Program-made: the position numbers and the translations under genes | In this document: in pieces, positions 23,576 through 35,639 of the stretch | Layout: each line of letters opens with the position of its first letter | Position numbering within the stretch: the first letter of the stretch is position 1 | NCBI GenBank assembly: GCA_023055425.1 | Contig: JALGPY010000004.1 | Span: 21,165,718 to 21,229,717 of the forward strand | Direction: 5' to 3' | DNA length: 64,000 nt | Origin: Linanthus parryae | Lineage: Eukaryota > Streptophyta > Magnoliopsida > Ericales > Polemoniaceae | The notes under the pieces: generated by a model | Told to the model about the DNA's origin: nothing | Seen by the model: the letters and a program-made list of their open reading frames with translations, nothing else | Databases searched by the model: none

Positions 23576-26500
23576 GAGATCTGTCCTTGGCACGGATAAG
23601 TTGTCTGGAAACAACTTTCTTGACTGGTACGGAATGTCGAGAATCGTTCTCAAACAAGAAAAAAAGTTGCTTTCTAGAGAAGGAAATTAATCCTCCACCA
23701 CCGGATAATGGCACTCAAGCTCAAAGGAAAGCACACCAAAGTATTATAGATAATTCTTTGGATGTGACTTGCCTCATTCTAGCTACCATGAGCTGTGAAC
23801 TTCAGAAGCAACATGAGAACTTGGAGGCGTATGAAATGATCATACATTTGAAATAGCTATTTCAAAATCAAGCTAGGAATGAGAGGTTTGAGGTGTCAAA
23901 AGCTTTATTCAAAAGTAATATGGTAGAAGGAAACGTTGTGGTACCTCATGTGCTCAGAATGATTGTGTACCTGGAGACTCTCGAAAGGATGGGATTCCCA
24001 TTTGGTCAGGAGTTGGCCACTGATCTCATCATGTAATCGTTGTCGGATAGTTATAGTTAGTTCATCATGAACTATAACATGAATGAGATTAATATGCTTC
24101 TGCCCGATTTGCTCAATATGGTGACAAATGCTGAACAAAACATTAATAAGAGTAAAGGAAAAAACATATTGATGGTTAAAAAGAAAGAAAAGGGCAAAAG
24201 GTGTACATTGCTGTTTGGCTGGGCACTTGAAGAGGAACTGCCCGATGTATCTGGAAGACGAGAAGAAGGGAATTATGAACTCCACTTCAGGTACTTTATT
24301 ATATAAGTCAACATGTCTTTCTCTTCATCATGGGTATTAGATACTGGACTTGGAAATCACATTTGTATTAATATGCAGAACCTCAAGAGAAGTAGACCAA
24401 TTGCTAAAGGCAAGATAGACCTACGCGTCGGAAATGGAGCAAGCGTTGCAACATTAGCTGTAGGAACTTATCATTTATCTTTTCCTTCTATAATTATTTT
24501 TGAATTAGACAATTGTTTTTATGTCCCTTCTATGAGGAGGAACATTATTTCAATTTCTTGTTTAGACAAGAAAGGTTTTTCTCTCATAATAAAGAACAAA
24601 TGTTGTTCCATTCATTTTGGTGACATGCATTATTGTAATGCACTTTTGTCTAATGTATTGTATATCCTTGATCTTGATAATTCTAACAATAACATTAATA
24701 CTAAGAGTTTTAAATCTAATGATATGAACCCCAGTTATCTCTGGCATTGTCGTTTTGGCCACATAAACACATTTCTAGACTCCATCAGGATGGATTTCTG
24801 GACTCATTTGATTTTGAATCGTATGAGACATGTGAGGCTTGTTTATTGAGAAAGATGGCTAAGTCCCCAATAATAAAGAACAAATGTTTGGACAAGAAAG
24901 GTTTTTCTCTCATAATAAAGAACAAATGTTGTTACATTCATTTTGGTGACATGCATTATTGTAATGCACTTTTGTCAAATGTATTGTATATCCTTGATCT
25001 TGATAATTCTAACAATAACATTAATACTAAGATTTTTAAATCTAATGATATGAACCCCACTTATCTCTGGCATTGTCGTTTTGGCCACATAAACACATTT
25101 CTAGACTCCATCAGGATGGATTTCTGGACTCATTTGATTTTGAATCGTATGAAACATTTAAGGCTTGTTTATTGATAAAGATGGATAAGTCCCCATTCAC
25201 GGGAAAAGGTGAAAGGGCTAGTGATCTTTTGGGACTCATTCATACTGATGTGCGTGGACCACTAAGAACAAGTGCTAGAGGTGGTTTTCATTACTTTGTC
25301 ACATTCACTGATGATTTCAGTAGATATGGATCTGTGTATCTTATGAAGGAAAAATCATAATCCTTTTAAAAGTTCAAAGACTTCAAGAATGAAGTAGAGA
25401 ACCAGCTTGGCAAAAGTATCAACGTTCTACTATCAGAACGTGGAGGAGTATACTTAAGCCATGAGTTTGACGAGTATCTAGTTTGACGAGTATCTAAAGG
25501 AGTGTGGGATCTTAACCTAACTCACTTCACCTGGAACACTATAATGGAATGGTGTATTTGAAAGGAAAAATAGGACCTTGTTAGACATGGTTCGGTCCAT
25601 GATATGTCAAGTAAAACTTCCAGTTTCCTTTCGGGGACATGCTCTACTTACGGAAATTTTCACCCTTAACCGCGTTCTAACAAAATCAGTTATGAAAACA
25701 CCATATGAGAGGTGGACTAGGAAGTGTCCTAGTGTTTCATTCATGAAGATTTGGAGTTTTGAATTTTATGTAAAATGTTTACAGTCAGATAAACTTGGGC
25801 CCAAATTGGATAAATGTGAATTTGTGGGATATCCTATGGAAACGAAAGGATATTATTTCTACAACTCAATCTAGAACAAAGTGTTTGTTGCTCGATATGG
25901 TATGTTTTGAAAAAGAGACTTTGTCTCTAAGAGATCCAATTGTAGCACAATAGAGCTTGAATATTTTCTAAAACCACAACAAAACATTGATCCTTCGATG
26001 GAACATGAGCCTGATCCACAAGAAGTTGTGGAGCAATGTCCTTCTCAAGTAACACAAGAACCTCACAGGTCAAGTAGGATACGTAAGGGGCCAGTGAGAT
26101 ATGGATTTCTTGTAACGAAACCCGGTTATGTATTTCTCATGGATAAAGACGGGCTTACAACCTATGGGGAGGCTGCAAATGGGCCGGACTCTAAGAATTG
26201 GCTTGGAGCCATGAGATCCGAAATGAAATCAATGTATACCAACAATGTGTGGACTTTGGTGGAACCACCTGAAGGGGTAAACCCCAGAGGGTGAAAATGG
26301 GTTTTCAGAAGAAAACTGACACTGATGGTAATGTGATTACCTTTAAGGGACAATTGGGGGCTAAAGGTTTCAGGCAGGTTCATGGTACAGAACATGACGA
26401 AACTTTTTCCCCATTTGCTATGCTTAAACCCATTCACATATTTCTTGCAATTGCTGCTTACCATGATTATGAAATATGGCAGATGGATGTCAAACCCATG

Positions 26501-27732
26501 TTTCTTTATGAAAACCTCCTTGAGAATGTGTACACGACACAGCCAAAGGGTTTTGTTGATCTAGAGAATGCGTATAAAGTGTTTAAGTTGTATCGATCCA
26601 TTTATAGATTAAAATAGGCTTCTAGGAGTTGGAATATTTGATTTGATGATGCAGTCAAAGAGTTTGGTTTCATCAAGAACGAAGATGAACCTTGTGTGTA
26701 CAAGAAGGTTAGTGGGAGCAAAGTTGTATATTTGGTCTTGTATATGGATGACATACTTCTCATTGGGAATGATGTAATGATGTCCCTACTCTGAAATTTG
26801 TTAAAGATTGTATAGTGAATTTTTTTTTAAACGAAAGAATTAGGTGAGGCAACCTATATACTTGGTATAAATATCTATAGAGATAAATCAAATAAGTTGA
26901 TCGCCTTAAGTCAAAGTACATATATTGACAAAGTGCTGAAACCGTTCAGCATGAAAGAATCCAATAAAGTATTCTTACCCATGTCACATGGAATTAATCT
27001 TCGAAGGCTAATTGTCCTTCCAATGAGATTGAGAAGGACTGCATGAGCATGATTCCGGATGCTTCGACAATTGGATCTATCATGTACGTCATGTTATGTA
27101 GGCCAGATGTGTCATATGTTTTAAGTATGACGAGTAGATACCAGTGAAATCCAAGTGAGATTCACGGAATAGTTGTCAAGAATATACTAAAGTACTTGAT
27201 AAGGAATAAGGATGAGTTATTGATATATGGAGGAGAGGAAGACCTCAATGTAAAGGGTTACACTTATGCGAGCTTCCAAATGGACAAAGATGATTTCAGA
27301 TGGCAGTCAGGTTTTGTGTTTTGCCTAAATTAAGAATCTGTACCTAGGAAATTTTGAAGCTAGAGACAATTGTCGATTCTACCACAGAGGTTGAGTATAT
27401 TGCCGCATCAGTTGCATCAAAGGAAACTGTTTGGATCAAGAAGTTCATCAATTAACTAGGAGTTGTCCCTAGCATTGTGGATCCTATAGCACTATACTCT
27501 GACAACAATGGTGCGATCACACAAGCTAAGGAACCCAAATCTGACCAACAATCCAAACACTCTTAGGAGATTCCATCTCATTAGAGAGTTCACCAAAAAA
27601 GGAGATGTGGAGATATGCAAGATACCAACATATGACAATCTTTCGGATCCACTTACCAAACCCCTTGCTCATCAAATTCATCAGGGCCACACTAGATCAA
27701 TAGGCATACGAGATGCACCAGATTGGCTCTAG
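23576..27732 (+). pseudogene. gag-pol: Angela-IV gag-pol from gag codon ~12 onward, heavily decayed
   Basis: This is the oldest Angela copy, entered inside gag (RSVLGTDKLSGNNFLDWYG). The start codon and leader are missing because Angela-I is inserted there. Recognisable in order are gag (to about 24,180), a zinc-knuckle remnant in another frame (CCLAGHLKRNC near 24,215), protease (VLDTGLGNHI near 24,335), the integrase HHCC region present twice through a 326-bp tandem duplication, the integrase core (25,230-25,560), RT (26,290-26,960, with LYMDDILLIGND in place of YVDD) and RNase H to DAPDWL at 27,729. There are many stops and frameshifts. A 17-base direct duplication lies near 25,467-25,500. 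Confidence 0.87.
24563..25195 (+). repeat. Tandem duplication, 326-bp offset, inside Angela-IV
   Basis: The stretch ending in AAGTCCCCA at 24,869 recurs with an offset of exactly 326 bases, ending at 25,195. It covers the protease-integrase linker and HHCC region. The copies differ at a few positions. Sister elements have one copy, so the event is specific to this element. Confidence 0.9.
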
Positions 27733-27746
27733 TATAAGTGGGAGAC

Positions 27747-29186
27747 TGTAGGAGTATGCCCTATAAGCAATCTATTTGTAGTCAACATTTATAAAGGCCA
27801 TATATTCATTGTATTATCCATATGAATATATGTTAATATAATTAAGTCCTTAGAATATAAATGTTGTATTCTTAAATATCCCTAGCCAAAGTATCACAGT
27901 TAATTAGGAAAAATTTAATTCTTCGAGACTAGTATGTGGCTCGATTGATATAGAAATATCAAGCCTAACACATGGGTACGCATTAGGAGTAATGGCGTAC
28001 TGGAGACCCTCCATGAGAAGGCTACATGGGAGTAATGTAATAGTCACAAGTGCTTCTCATAGTGACAATGGTGTTGTGATCCTTTGACTTGAAGTCACTA
28101 CATTCTCTAGAGGTTAATTATCATGTTTTGATGTCGTCAATCGTCACGCTGTAACTTGGTGATTATAAAAGCGATAATTGGACATTCTACGAAACATGGT
28201 GAGAGGTGTTAGATAGGATTTGTTCCTTCTACATAATGGCAATGAATATCCACGACCACTGGATGAGTCAGACTTAGGGAAATGCATGGCAATGCTTGAA
28301 TAAATCAACATGAGAAATTGATGTCATTTGTTTGTCTATTTCTATTCACAGAGCGAGAAGCTGTAGATTTGATATTCAAGTGTGACACTCCATGTCATAT
28401 GTCTAATCATTATAAATGAGAGAAAGGGATTATACAACGCTGTAACATTGGTCACAGAGGTTAGTCAGGTGACAAACATTCCTATTACTTGGGTGGCATT
28501 GATGAATTTCTAGATGCCACTAAATGTTTGTAAGTATATTATGGCCAACGTAATTGGGGATCTACAGGGTCACACACAAGAATAGATCAAACATGAATTA
28601 GTTGCTAATTAGTTGGACTAAATAGTAATAACAAATATTGGACTCAAGTGTAAACTATGCTCATTAGTTGGACAAAAGATCAATTATTGACTAGAATGCA
28701 AACTAATCTAAACAGTTATATTAAAGGGAAAATATGAATTTCCATATATATAAATAGGATTTGTAGTCTATGAAAATTTGGTCTAGATTCATTCTACTCC
28801 TAAACACGTACTAGAGAGCTAGATAGAAAGGTGGAAAGGAGAGAAAATCTCTCTAGGGTTCGTCAAGAAGAGGTAGTCACCCCTTCCTCTTCACCCAACG
28901 GGTTGGGGTTAACCTAGCCTCCGTGCGCGTCAGATTCATTCGTCTTGTGTGACAAGATCATCCTTCTTAAATTGCTAGCACCATTAGAGAAGAAGTCCAA
29001 CATTGACCTATTCGTGTGGATACCGTAGAGACGCAGTTTCTTCAATCTACGCTTGTGATCGTGACCAGTCAATTTGACTGAGGTAAACCTCTAATCATCA
29101 TATTATGCCCAATCATGGGTCCTTGATGGGTTTTGGCAAATTATTTTTTTTTATTTCCGCTGTTTTTGATTGCACAAAACCCGACA
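27747..29186 (+). repeat. Angela-IV 3' LTR (1,440 bp)
   Basis: It begins TGTAGGAGTATGCCCTA after a polypurine tract AAGTGGGAGAC and ends CAAAACCCGACA. It is strongly diverged from the other Angela LTRs but aligns along its length, for example the GACTAGTATG and CACATGGGTACGCATTAGGAG blocks. It marks the right edge of the nest. Confidence 0.82.
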
Positions 29187-30011
29187 ACGCGAAGCTTTCA
29201 AAAAGTTAAAAAAAAATCAAAGTGGTAGTAAAACCCTGGAATTTAAAAAATGTGATCATTGTAGGAAATTTGATATTGTGTTGGAGTATTTAGTCGACCT
29301 CCTAGCATCCTCATATGATTCATTTTCTTATCTGAGCTTATACCACCTATTACGTGGTATAAAATTTTTCACAAAAACCTCCATCAGCATAAAAGAATAT
29401 AAGTTATTCTCTCTCTTATCCAGCACTCAACACCTGACAAAAAGGGAGATGACATAAATTATCTCATCCGCACATTTTATCCCCTACCCAAAAGTACCCT
29501 AAAAATAAGACATTCAATGTTAATTTGTTAGTAAAATCTACATGTGTTACCAAACACAGTTAATAATTTTAATTTGAGATATTTTAGCGCATGCCAAACA
29601 TTTTCACATTATAATTTCAGCCAGCTTTCATCCCATATTATTTTCATCAAAATTATTGATATTTTAAGCTGTAGCCAAAGGAGCTGGTGTTGTTACTAAA
29701 CTGTGAGAGTTGTGATTTAAAAATAAGATTAATTAATGATTGCATACCCCCAGTATGTGGAAACTATCACATTGCAACCCCCACTTCTAAAACTAGCTTA
29801 TTGCAACCCCCATTTGGAAAAATTACGTCAATGCGAAACTGATAAAAAAATTCAATTCAAACACCATCCTCATAACAAGGGTAAATTCGTCAATGAAGAA
29901 AAATCATATAAGAATTTTAAAATAAAAAAAGAAAACGATGAAGAAATAAAGATAGAGATAAAGATGAAAAAGATGTACAAGATTTTTTTAAGATATTATT
30001 TTGTCGTCAAC
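29187..30011. other. AT-rich intergenic DNA, no recognised gene
   Basis: I see no conserved domain. A block at about 29,735-29,830 has two tandem TTGCAACCCCCA-like motifs and may be the 3' part of the SINE-like element whose tRNA head is at 30,012-30,082. Short open frames here are not supported. Confidence 0.4.
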
Positions 30012-30082
30012 CGGGGTTGAACCCGGGACCTCATGCACGGGTTTTCATTGCTCTACCACTTGAGCTACCACCCTAGCTCCAA
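30012..30082 (-). mobile_element. tRNA-like head of a probable SINE
   Basis: On the minus strand this reads like a tRNA 5' half and T-arm. The A-box region GGTAGCTCAAGTGG is at about 30,056-30,069. The B box GGTTCAACCC lies within GGTCCCGGGTTCAACCCC at about 30,013-30,030. D-arm (GCTC/GAGC) and T-arm (CCGGG/CCCGG) stems can form. The acceptor stem does not pair and there is no clear anticodon stem, so it is not a working tRNA. The body probably continues to about 29,740, but I could not find its end or a TSD. Confidence 0.6.
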
Positions 30083-32456
30083 AAAGGATGTAGAAGATCA
30101 GCATGCTCTTTGTCTATCTCGCTCTCCTTAATCGCTCCTCTCCTTCTCTCACATTTCTCTCGTTCCGCCTCTCTGTCCATCGAGAAATATACTACTAGTA
30201 GTAACAAACATCCATATAATGAAAAAAGAAAGGTTAAACGCTCAACACTCGTTCCAACTTACCTGTTAGTGTAGTAACGAAAAATCAATCAATTATACCA
30301 TCCAATTATGGTACCATCCTGATTGCACCCGGACATGACAATTCTTATAAAACGATCTATCTAGAATCCTAATTTTGTAGTGTTTTGAACTTTATAATAT
30401 TATATAGTAGACCCCCTTAGTCTAGAGAAATTGCGTGCACACCCATGGGCTTCACGCTTTGTTTTTTCTTTCTATTTTTCTTAGAAATGTCAAGCTAATA
30501 TTTCCAATATTTTAATAAACTAAATGCAAAAAGAATGCTACACGAATTTTCCTATAATGTTGCCAAACTTGATTTTCAAAAAGGCAATTGTGTTCAGCCT
30601 CCTTCCATATACACAGAGCACTGCTCTGTCAACCTAACTTTAGAGAACAAAATCCTACACCTCAATAACCTATCTATTAGCACCCCTTGGCTCCATGTCT
30701 TGCGAATTTTCTCTCTCCGTCTCCCTCTCATGGATTTATTGATGTCTATCCCACCAATGTATATATAATATTAAACGTTGTGGGTGTCGTAATACGTATG
30801 CCAACGACCAAGCCATTTACCTATGCTTTTGTTGTATGCCAATCCTTGTCATGCAACCCCATTACATGTATTGTCTCTTTCATGAAATATACACTATCTA
30901 AGACTTTCCCCTTGTGGACTGAACTTGTTGCGATCAAGAAAAAGGTGTTCGAATTGCCACTTGCTGAATGCATACTTCTATTATTATTAGAGCATGTGGT
31001 AGTCGTTAGATATATTATTATAAGTGGAAAGTTCCATATTTTTACCGAGTAAAATAGAAGTGCAATAGATGAGTTTCAATTTGAGCAATCTTGGTTTTTT
31101 AGTTTTCTCATGAGGATCAATTAATAATCTTCAAACTCGGACATCTATCGGATTTTAGGTCGTCCATTGTACCTGTCATGTACCGGTCTATGTATGAGGT
31201 GTCATTCTTTCAAGCAGTTTTATTATTATTATTATTATATTTAAAAGAACTTAATTATTATCGTGATAGGGAGATATAACCTCGCATGTTATTAAGATAA
31301 AACGATAGATTCTCAACCCGTAAAAATATAATAGCATGGCACATAAAACCTGACCTAGAACATTTAGATCTCCGAGCTAAGGAGGAAAATGACTACATAG
31401 TACATCTCATGACTACGTAGTACATCAGATCTAGCGAGTCATGCCGACAAAGCTTACATCCATATAATTTGAGGGTGAAGTTTTCAATTTAGGTCTCACG
31501 TTATAAACAACAAACTATACAAAAGTTGCTGAACAGTATGTTGTCTACCACGTCCAAACAAGACTGCCTGCTTATCCATTCGATTCCACGGAGTGTGGCT
31601 GTTGAAATTGCCGCATTGATATTTATTTCTTCTTTATTTAGAATATGAACATTTATATCTTTTTTTAGGGAATGAACATATATCATTATTAAGCTGCCTT
31701 CTAACTTTTTCATGTTTTTTTTTAATGAGGGAAAAAACAACTTACCTAAATGATATGTTTGTGCTCCTCAAAAAACATGGAAACTGCTTTCTTAGTGTAA
31801 TAATATGTTTGTACTCCTAAAAGAAAATGTTTGTGTTATGTCAAGCATCTCCAAGACAAGAACATATTTTCTGTCCTTGCAACAAATTTAGTGTTGGATC
31901 AAATTTGCTTATCCATTTTGCTGGTTGAGCTGCAAGAAGAAGGAGCAAATTTGCTCCATATTTTTTATTAACTTTTAACACTATATGCCATTACACTATA
32001 TAACATTATATGATAACTATGTATTTAACATTATATATACCATGTTTATTTATTTAAATAAATAAGATAATTTGTTGTACTAAAATATTGGGCCGAACAA
32101 TTAGTCAGAATTATTTTTTAGTTGAGGGAAATTGGCCACAAATTTATAAGTCAACTTACTTATGTTAGATTAAAGAACTACGAGCATAAAAAAAGTTGAT
32201 TAACAGTGTAATAACATTAAATTCGTAGTACAATATATAATTTCATTCCAACTAATATTAGAATCACCCAAAAAAAAAAGAATCACTTAATTGTCTGATA
32301 ATTAATTTATAGAAGAAAATCAAATTTTGAATTAAAATATTTTAATCTTTGCTTGTGAAGTATGTCCTCAGTAATTGCTCCTCCATCTCACTATTCTAGA
32401 TGGCCTTTTAGTGTTTTGGACCAACTTGTGCTCTAAACATGTATTTTCTTTTAGAC
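30083..32456. other. AT-rich intergenic DNA, no recognised gene
   Basis: I find no recognisable domain on either strand. The longest open frames (around 30,687-31,052 and 31,501-31,740) have low-complexity or antisense-like composition. A short TTA microsatellite is near 31,220-31,240. Confidence 0.5.
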
Positions 32457-32461
32457 ATGCT
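32457..32461. repeat. Left TSD of the solo LTR (ATGCT)
   Basis: Identical to 33,097-33,101. Confidence 0.9.
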
Positions 32462-33096
32462 TGTTGGGTTCCAAGCCCAATCAATAGTCCAAAACATTAA
32501 GGCGGTGATGGTCAGACCAATAGGTCTCATGCTTGGTCATCAAGCATGCTTTGTTTCCTTCTTTGAATTGTTTCCACCGCCACAGTAGCCTATTTAAAGG
32601 CTTGAGACTTGCTTGTTTCACGATCTCACAATTGTATTCCTCTCCAGTGGTTAGAGAGACGAGTGACATAATTGTTGTCACATGGTGGCTGCCTTGAACG
32701 TGCTTCAAGAGAAGGAGATTTCCCTTGCTGATTGTGGGTTGACGACGACCAAGAGACGAAGAAAAAAATACCGCGACGTGATCGTTCGCGAGGACGACTT
32801 CAGGAACTAATTTCGGGTAATTTGTTAGCAATTAGTTTGCTTTGTTTCCGTCTAGCGGCGAGGTTTAGTTTTACCGGTTTATTAGTTTCTAGTTTGTTTA
32901 CCCACGTTTTAGTGGAAGATTTGTCTACCCATTGTAATCGTTATAGTGGAAGTTTAGTGGGTCGTTTTTCCCTCTCGCTTAGAGGGTTTTTCCCACGTTA
33001 AATTCTTTTGTCCTACATCTTCTACTTTTCCGCACTTGTTCGTGTTGGCATTGTTTTCGCATTCTAGTCCGTTTGATTCAGCCCCGTGACCCAACA
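32462..33096 (+). mobile_element. Solo LTR (635 bp) with perfect terminal inverted repeat and TSD
   Basis: It starts TGTTGGGT and ends ACCCAACA, an exact 8-bp inverted terminal repeat. It is flanked by ATGCT at 32,457-32,461 and again at 33,097-33,101. A TATA-like TATTTAAAGG lies near 32,591. The form TG...CA with a 5-bp TSD and no internal region is a solo LTR left by LTR-LTR recombination. It resembles none of the other LTR families here, so its family is unassigned. The orientation is taken from the TATA-like motif. Confidence 0.85.
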
Positions 33097-33101
33097 ATGC
33101 T
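33097..33101. repeat. Right TSD of the solo LTR (ATGCT)
   Basis: Identical to 32,457-32,461. Confidence 0.9.
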
Positions 33102-33105
33102 ATCC

Positions 33106-33590
33106 TTTTTTTGCGAAAAATTGTACGAATTTCATTCATTGACAAGAAATCTGAGAAAGAGAAGAGAGTTGCAGCCATAAGACCTCCCTCTCAGACAACA
33201 ATAAAGCATCTTTGGCTCGAAAATGAGCATCAAAGCTGCAATCTCTATTGATAAAAGAAAAAATACAACATGAGAAAGACTTAGAAATAACATACAACCT
33301 TGAATTACTGCATCTAGCTCAATTGGCCAAGAAGAACAAAAGTTCAGAGCATCCATAACCATTTTTGATTCAGAGTACAGCTTAATCCTTTTGAAGAGCT
33401 TCCCTAACAGCCAAAACCTCCAATAGACTCAGATTACTCAATGAGAAAAATGGCTGCTTCACCTTACCAATAGCACCACCATACCATCTTTAAAAATCAT
33501 ACAGCCTCCCCCTTTATTTCTCAGCTTATCCACACCAGCCTCAGTGAAAATAAGACCTTCAAAATGAGCATCTATAGAAGAGTAACTGGT
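33106..33590 (-). pseudogene. RNase H-like fragment of LINE/RVT_3 type
   Basis: The minus strand translates in pieces to FEGLIFTEAGVDKLRNKGGG, then LLEVLAVREALQK, then KLYSESKMVMDALN and WPIELDAVIQ. That order resembles the plant RNase H-like domain (RVT_3) found at the C-terminus of many non-LTR retrotransposons and related proteins. Frameshifts and stops separate the pieces. No reverse transcriptase is seen upstream (higher coordinates), where the sequence becomes AT-rich. It is most likely a 5'-truncated LINE; an old host pseudogene is possible. Confidence 0.5.
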
Positions 33591-34690
33591 GCGGAATCGG
33601 GGAAGAAACTAGAACATGATGGCAAATTACAATCAAAATATGCATTAAACCTTCTTTAAACGTGTATTTTCTCTTAGGAATGCTCTCTTAGTTCGCCAGA
33701 TACTTTTACCTTGTGCACTCCTTCCATAAGATAAAAGATGCTAAATATTATTATACTAATTGTTTTTGTCATCATCCATATTTTATACTATTGTTCGCTT
33801 AGGTTGTGTTTCAAAATTAGAAATAAGGTGGAAGATAATATTGAAAGAAAATGAAAACATGTTTAACATCCTCAAACGTCTCATTGGTTTGTTATATATG
33901 TTCAAGAAATGTAGAAAAAACACAATAATTACAATACCATGTAAAGTTAATAATTCTAATTATAACCTAATTATTATGTAAAACTGTACAAATAGAGACA
34001 TCTCTGGCCAACCCTACACACCTTTGCTATCCTTCTGCAAAACCATTCAAAAATCAAATATGAGAGAGAAATAAGGAGTGGGCGGTCGTCCTCATAGAAG
34101 CTGGACATGCGCTCCAGTATAATTAGTATCGGAGCTATGAATTAGGAAAGTTGTTGCATATTCAATGTAAATTTATTAACAGTGACAGTTGTGTTAGAGC
34201 TCAAAATCAACTAGTACATTCATGTAATTAAAAATGAAATTTCTATCAAAATATCCAAAATTATGGGTACCAACTGAGTTTTACAAAACTGCGGCTTGGT
34301 TGGCTCCTCCCTGAGTACCACTCAAGTTATTGTGGTTTTTGGCAGTGGCGACGGAAGCTATGGCGGGAAAGTGGGTCCAATGGAGAGAGAAAGAAAGATC
34401 ATCCATTCAAATAGGTCATAGAGTTTAGACCGGCATACACAGCCATAGTAGTCAACGTTGCTTTTGGTGGCGATAGTGGCGTGGAAATTGGTAGGACAGG
34501 AGTAAGATAGAGATCGCTTGACAAAAAGTGGAATATGCTATGGACCATGTTCTAAAAATGAAAATTTAATTGTGTAAGACTGCCTCCTAGCTCATTCCAT
34601 TTCTCTAAGTATGTACACATGATACTGCACAGAAGATCCTCCTTAACTATGTTTATTATTACATACACGATTACAGTCCCACAGTTTGAG
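33591..34690. other. Intergenic DNA, no recognised gene
   Basis: AT-rich sequence without recognisable domains. The part at about 34,560-34,690 may be a Copia LTR remnant next to the RNase H fragment, but I cannot define its ends. Confidence 0.4.
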
Positions 34691-34699
34691 CGAAAGAGT

Positions 34700-35104
34700 C
34701 TGGGATGCTCATGATGCACCTGAAATGTTCAAACAAATGGTAGGGGCGTCCCTTGGTGAAAATATATGCATAGTAATAATCATCAGTTATAGTGTGAAGC
34801 TATTCCAAGCGCACCTTCTCCCGAAAAAAATGCAAACCAATCTCTTGAGGTAGATGGATAACAAGAAGCCCTACCCGCCACGTGCTCTGAGTGCCGGTGT
34901 GGACAGCATTTTCGTAGATATATATTGCACTGACATTGTCATAATAAAAAACTGAGACACGATGCGGTGATAAGTGTACCTCGAGAAGGAGTTTACGTAT
35001 CCATCATAACTCAGATGGCATTAGCCACACCACGGTATTTAGCCTCAGCGCTAGATTCGCGAAATCATGGCATGACACTTGTCTTGATGTATGCCCAGGA
35101 GGAA
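34700..35104 (-). pseudogene. Copia RNase H remnant, not Angela
   Basis: Minus-strand pieces read SSAEAKYRGVANA, then YDNVSAIYI-like, then TKGRPYHLFEHF-like. This matches the Copia RNase H order AEAEYR, CDN, then TKGLP. It is closer to Ale/Retrofit-type than to Angela. Several frameshifts are present. It is nonfunctional. Confidence 0.6.
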
Positions 35105-35395
35105 ATATATACTATTGTGACATTTATTTAGCAATAAATATTTCTATTTATTTTTTATCTTATGATGATATGTTGACACAAGATTTTCTTATGGTACACA
35201 TTGTATTTACAAATATCTCTATTCTAGTATTATTGTTAATTAGGACAACTGTAATGCATCGAGACAAGTATGTGGGTAGACTGATAAGAGATATTAAGTC
35301 TAACATATTGGTACGCATTACGAGTAGTATTGTACTGGAATGACCCAGCATGGAAACGCTACAAGGAATGTTATGCGAGTGTCACAAGCAGTCCT
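35105..35395 (+). repeat. Angela-like LTR fragment
   Basis: It contains diverged counterparts of internal LTR blocks seen at 19,440-19,700 and 27,830-28,060: a GACAAGTATGTGGGTAGACTGATA block, a CATATTGGTACGCATTACGAG block, and GTCACAAGCAGTCCTCAT. Both LTR ends are missing. Confidence 0.6.
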
Positions 35396-35594
35396 CATAT
35401 GTATGTATAAATGTGAAATACCCCATTTTTATTATAGGGGTAAAATAGCTCTTTTGTGACATTTTGGGGAGTTAGTGTTCTTTAATTAGAAGTTGAGGGT
35501 TTAGGTGTATTTTATTTAAAGTTAGTTTTGGACCAAGATGAACTAAGTTAATCCCCAATGGATTTTCCTAAAAACCCTAATCATTTACCTACTC

Positions 35595-35638
<44 letters not shown>
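35595..35638 (+). repeat. (TTA)n microsatellite
   Basis: About 14 tandem TTA units without interruption, inside the Tekay-like LTR. Confidence 0.95.

Positions 35639-35639
<1 letters not shown>

Noticed and set aside
1..29186. A tandem array of Angela bodies sharing LTRs (body-LTR-body-LTR) made by unequal recombination
   Set aside because: The ATAGA duplication at 3,907-3,911 and 20,810-20,814, and the in-frame continuation of RT across them, show nested insertion. The other junctions fit nesting too.
29170..29457. A 95-codon open frame at the right end of the Angela nest
   Set aside because: It starts inside the Angela-IV LTR end and has no recognisable domain; likely chance.
30012..30082. 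A functional tRNA gene on the minus strand
   Set aside because: D- and T-arms can form, but there is no acceptor stem and no proper anticodon arm; a SINE head fits better.
30687..31052. A 121-codon open frame as a host gene
   Set aside because: No start context, no domain, low-complexity leucine/valine-rich end, and no neighbouring exons.
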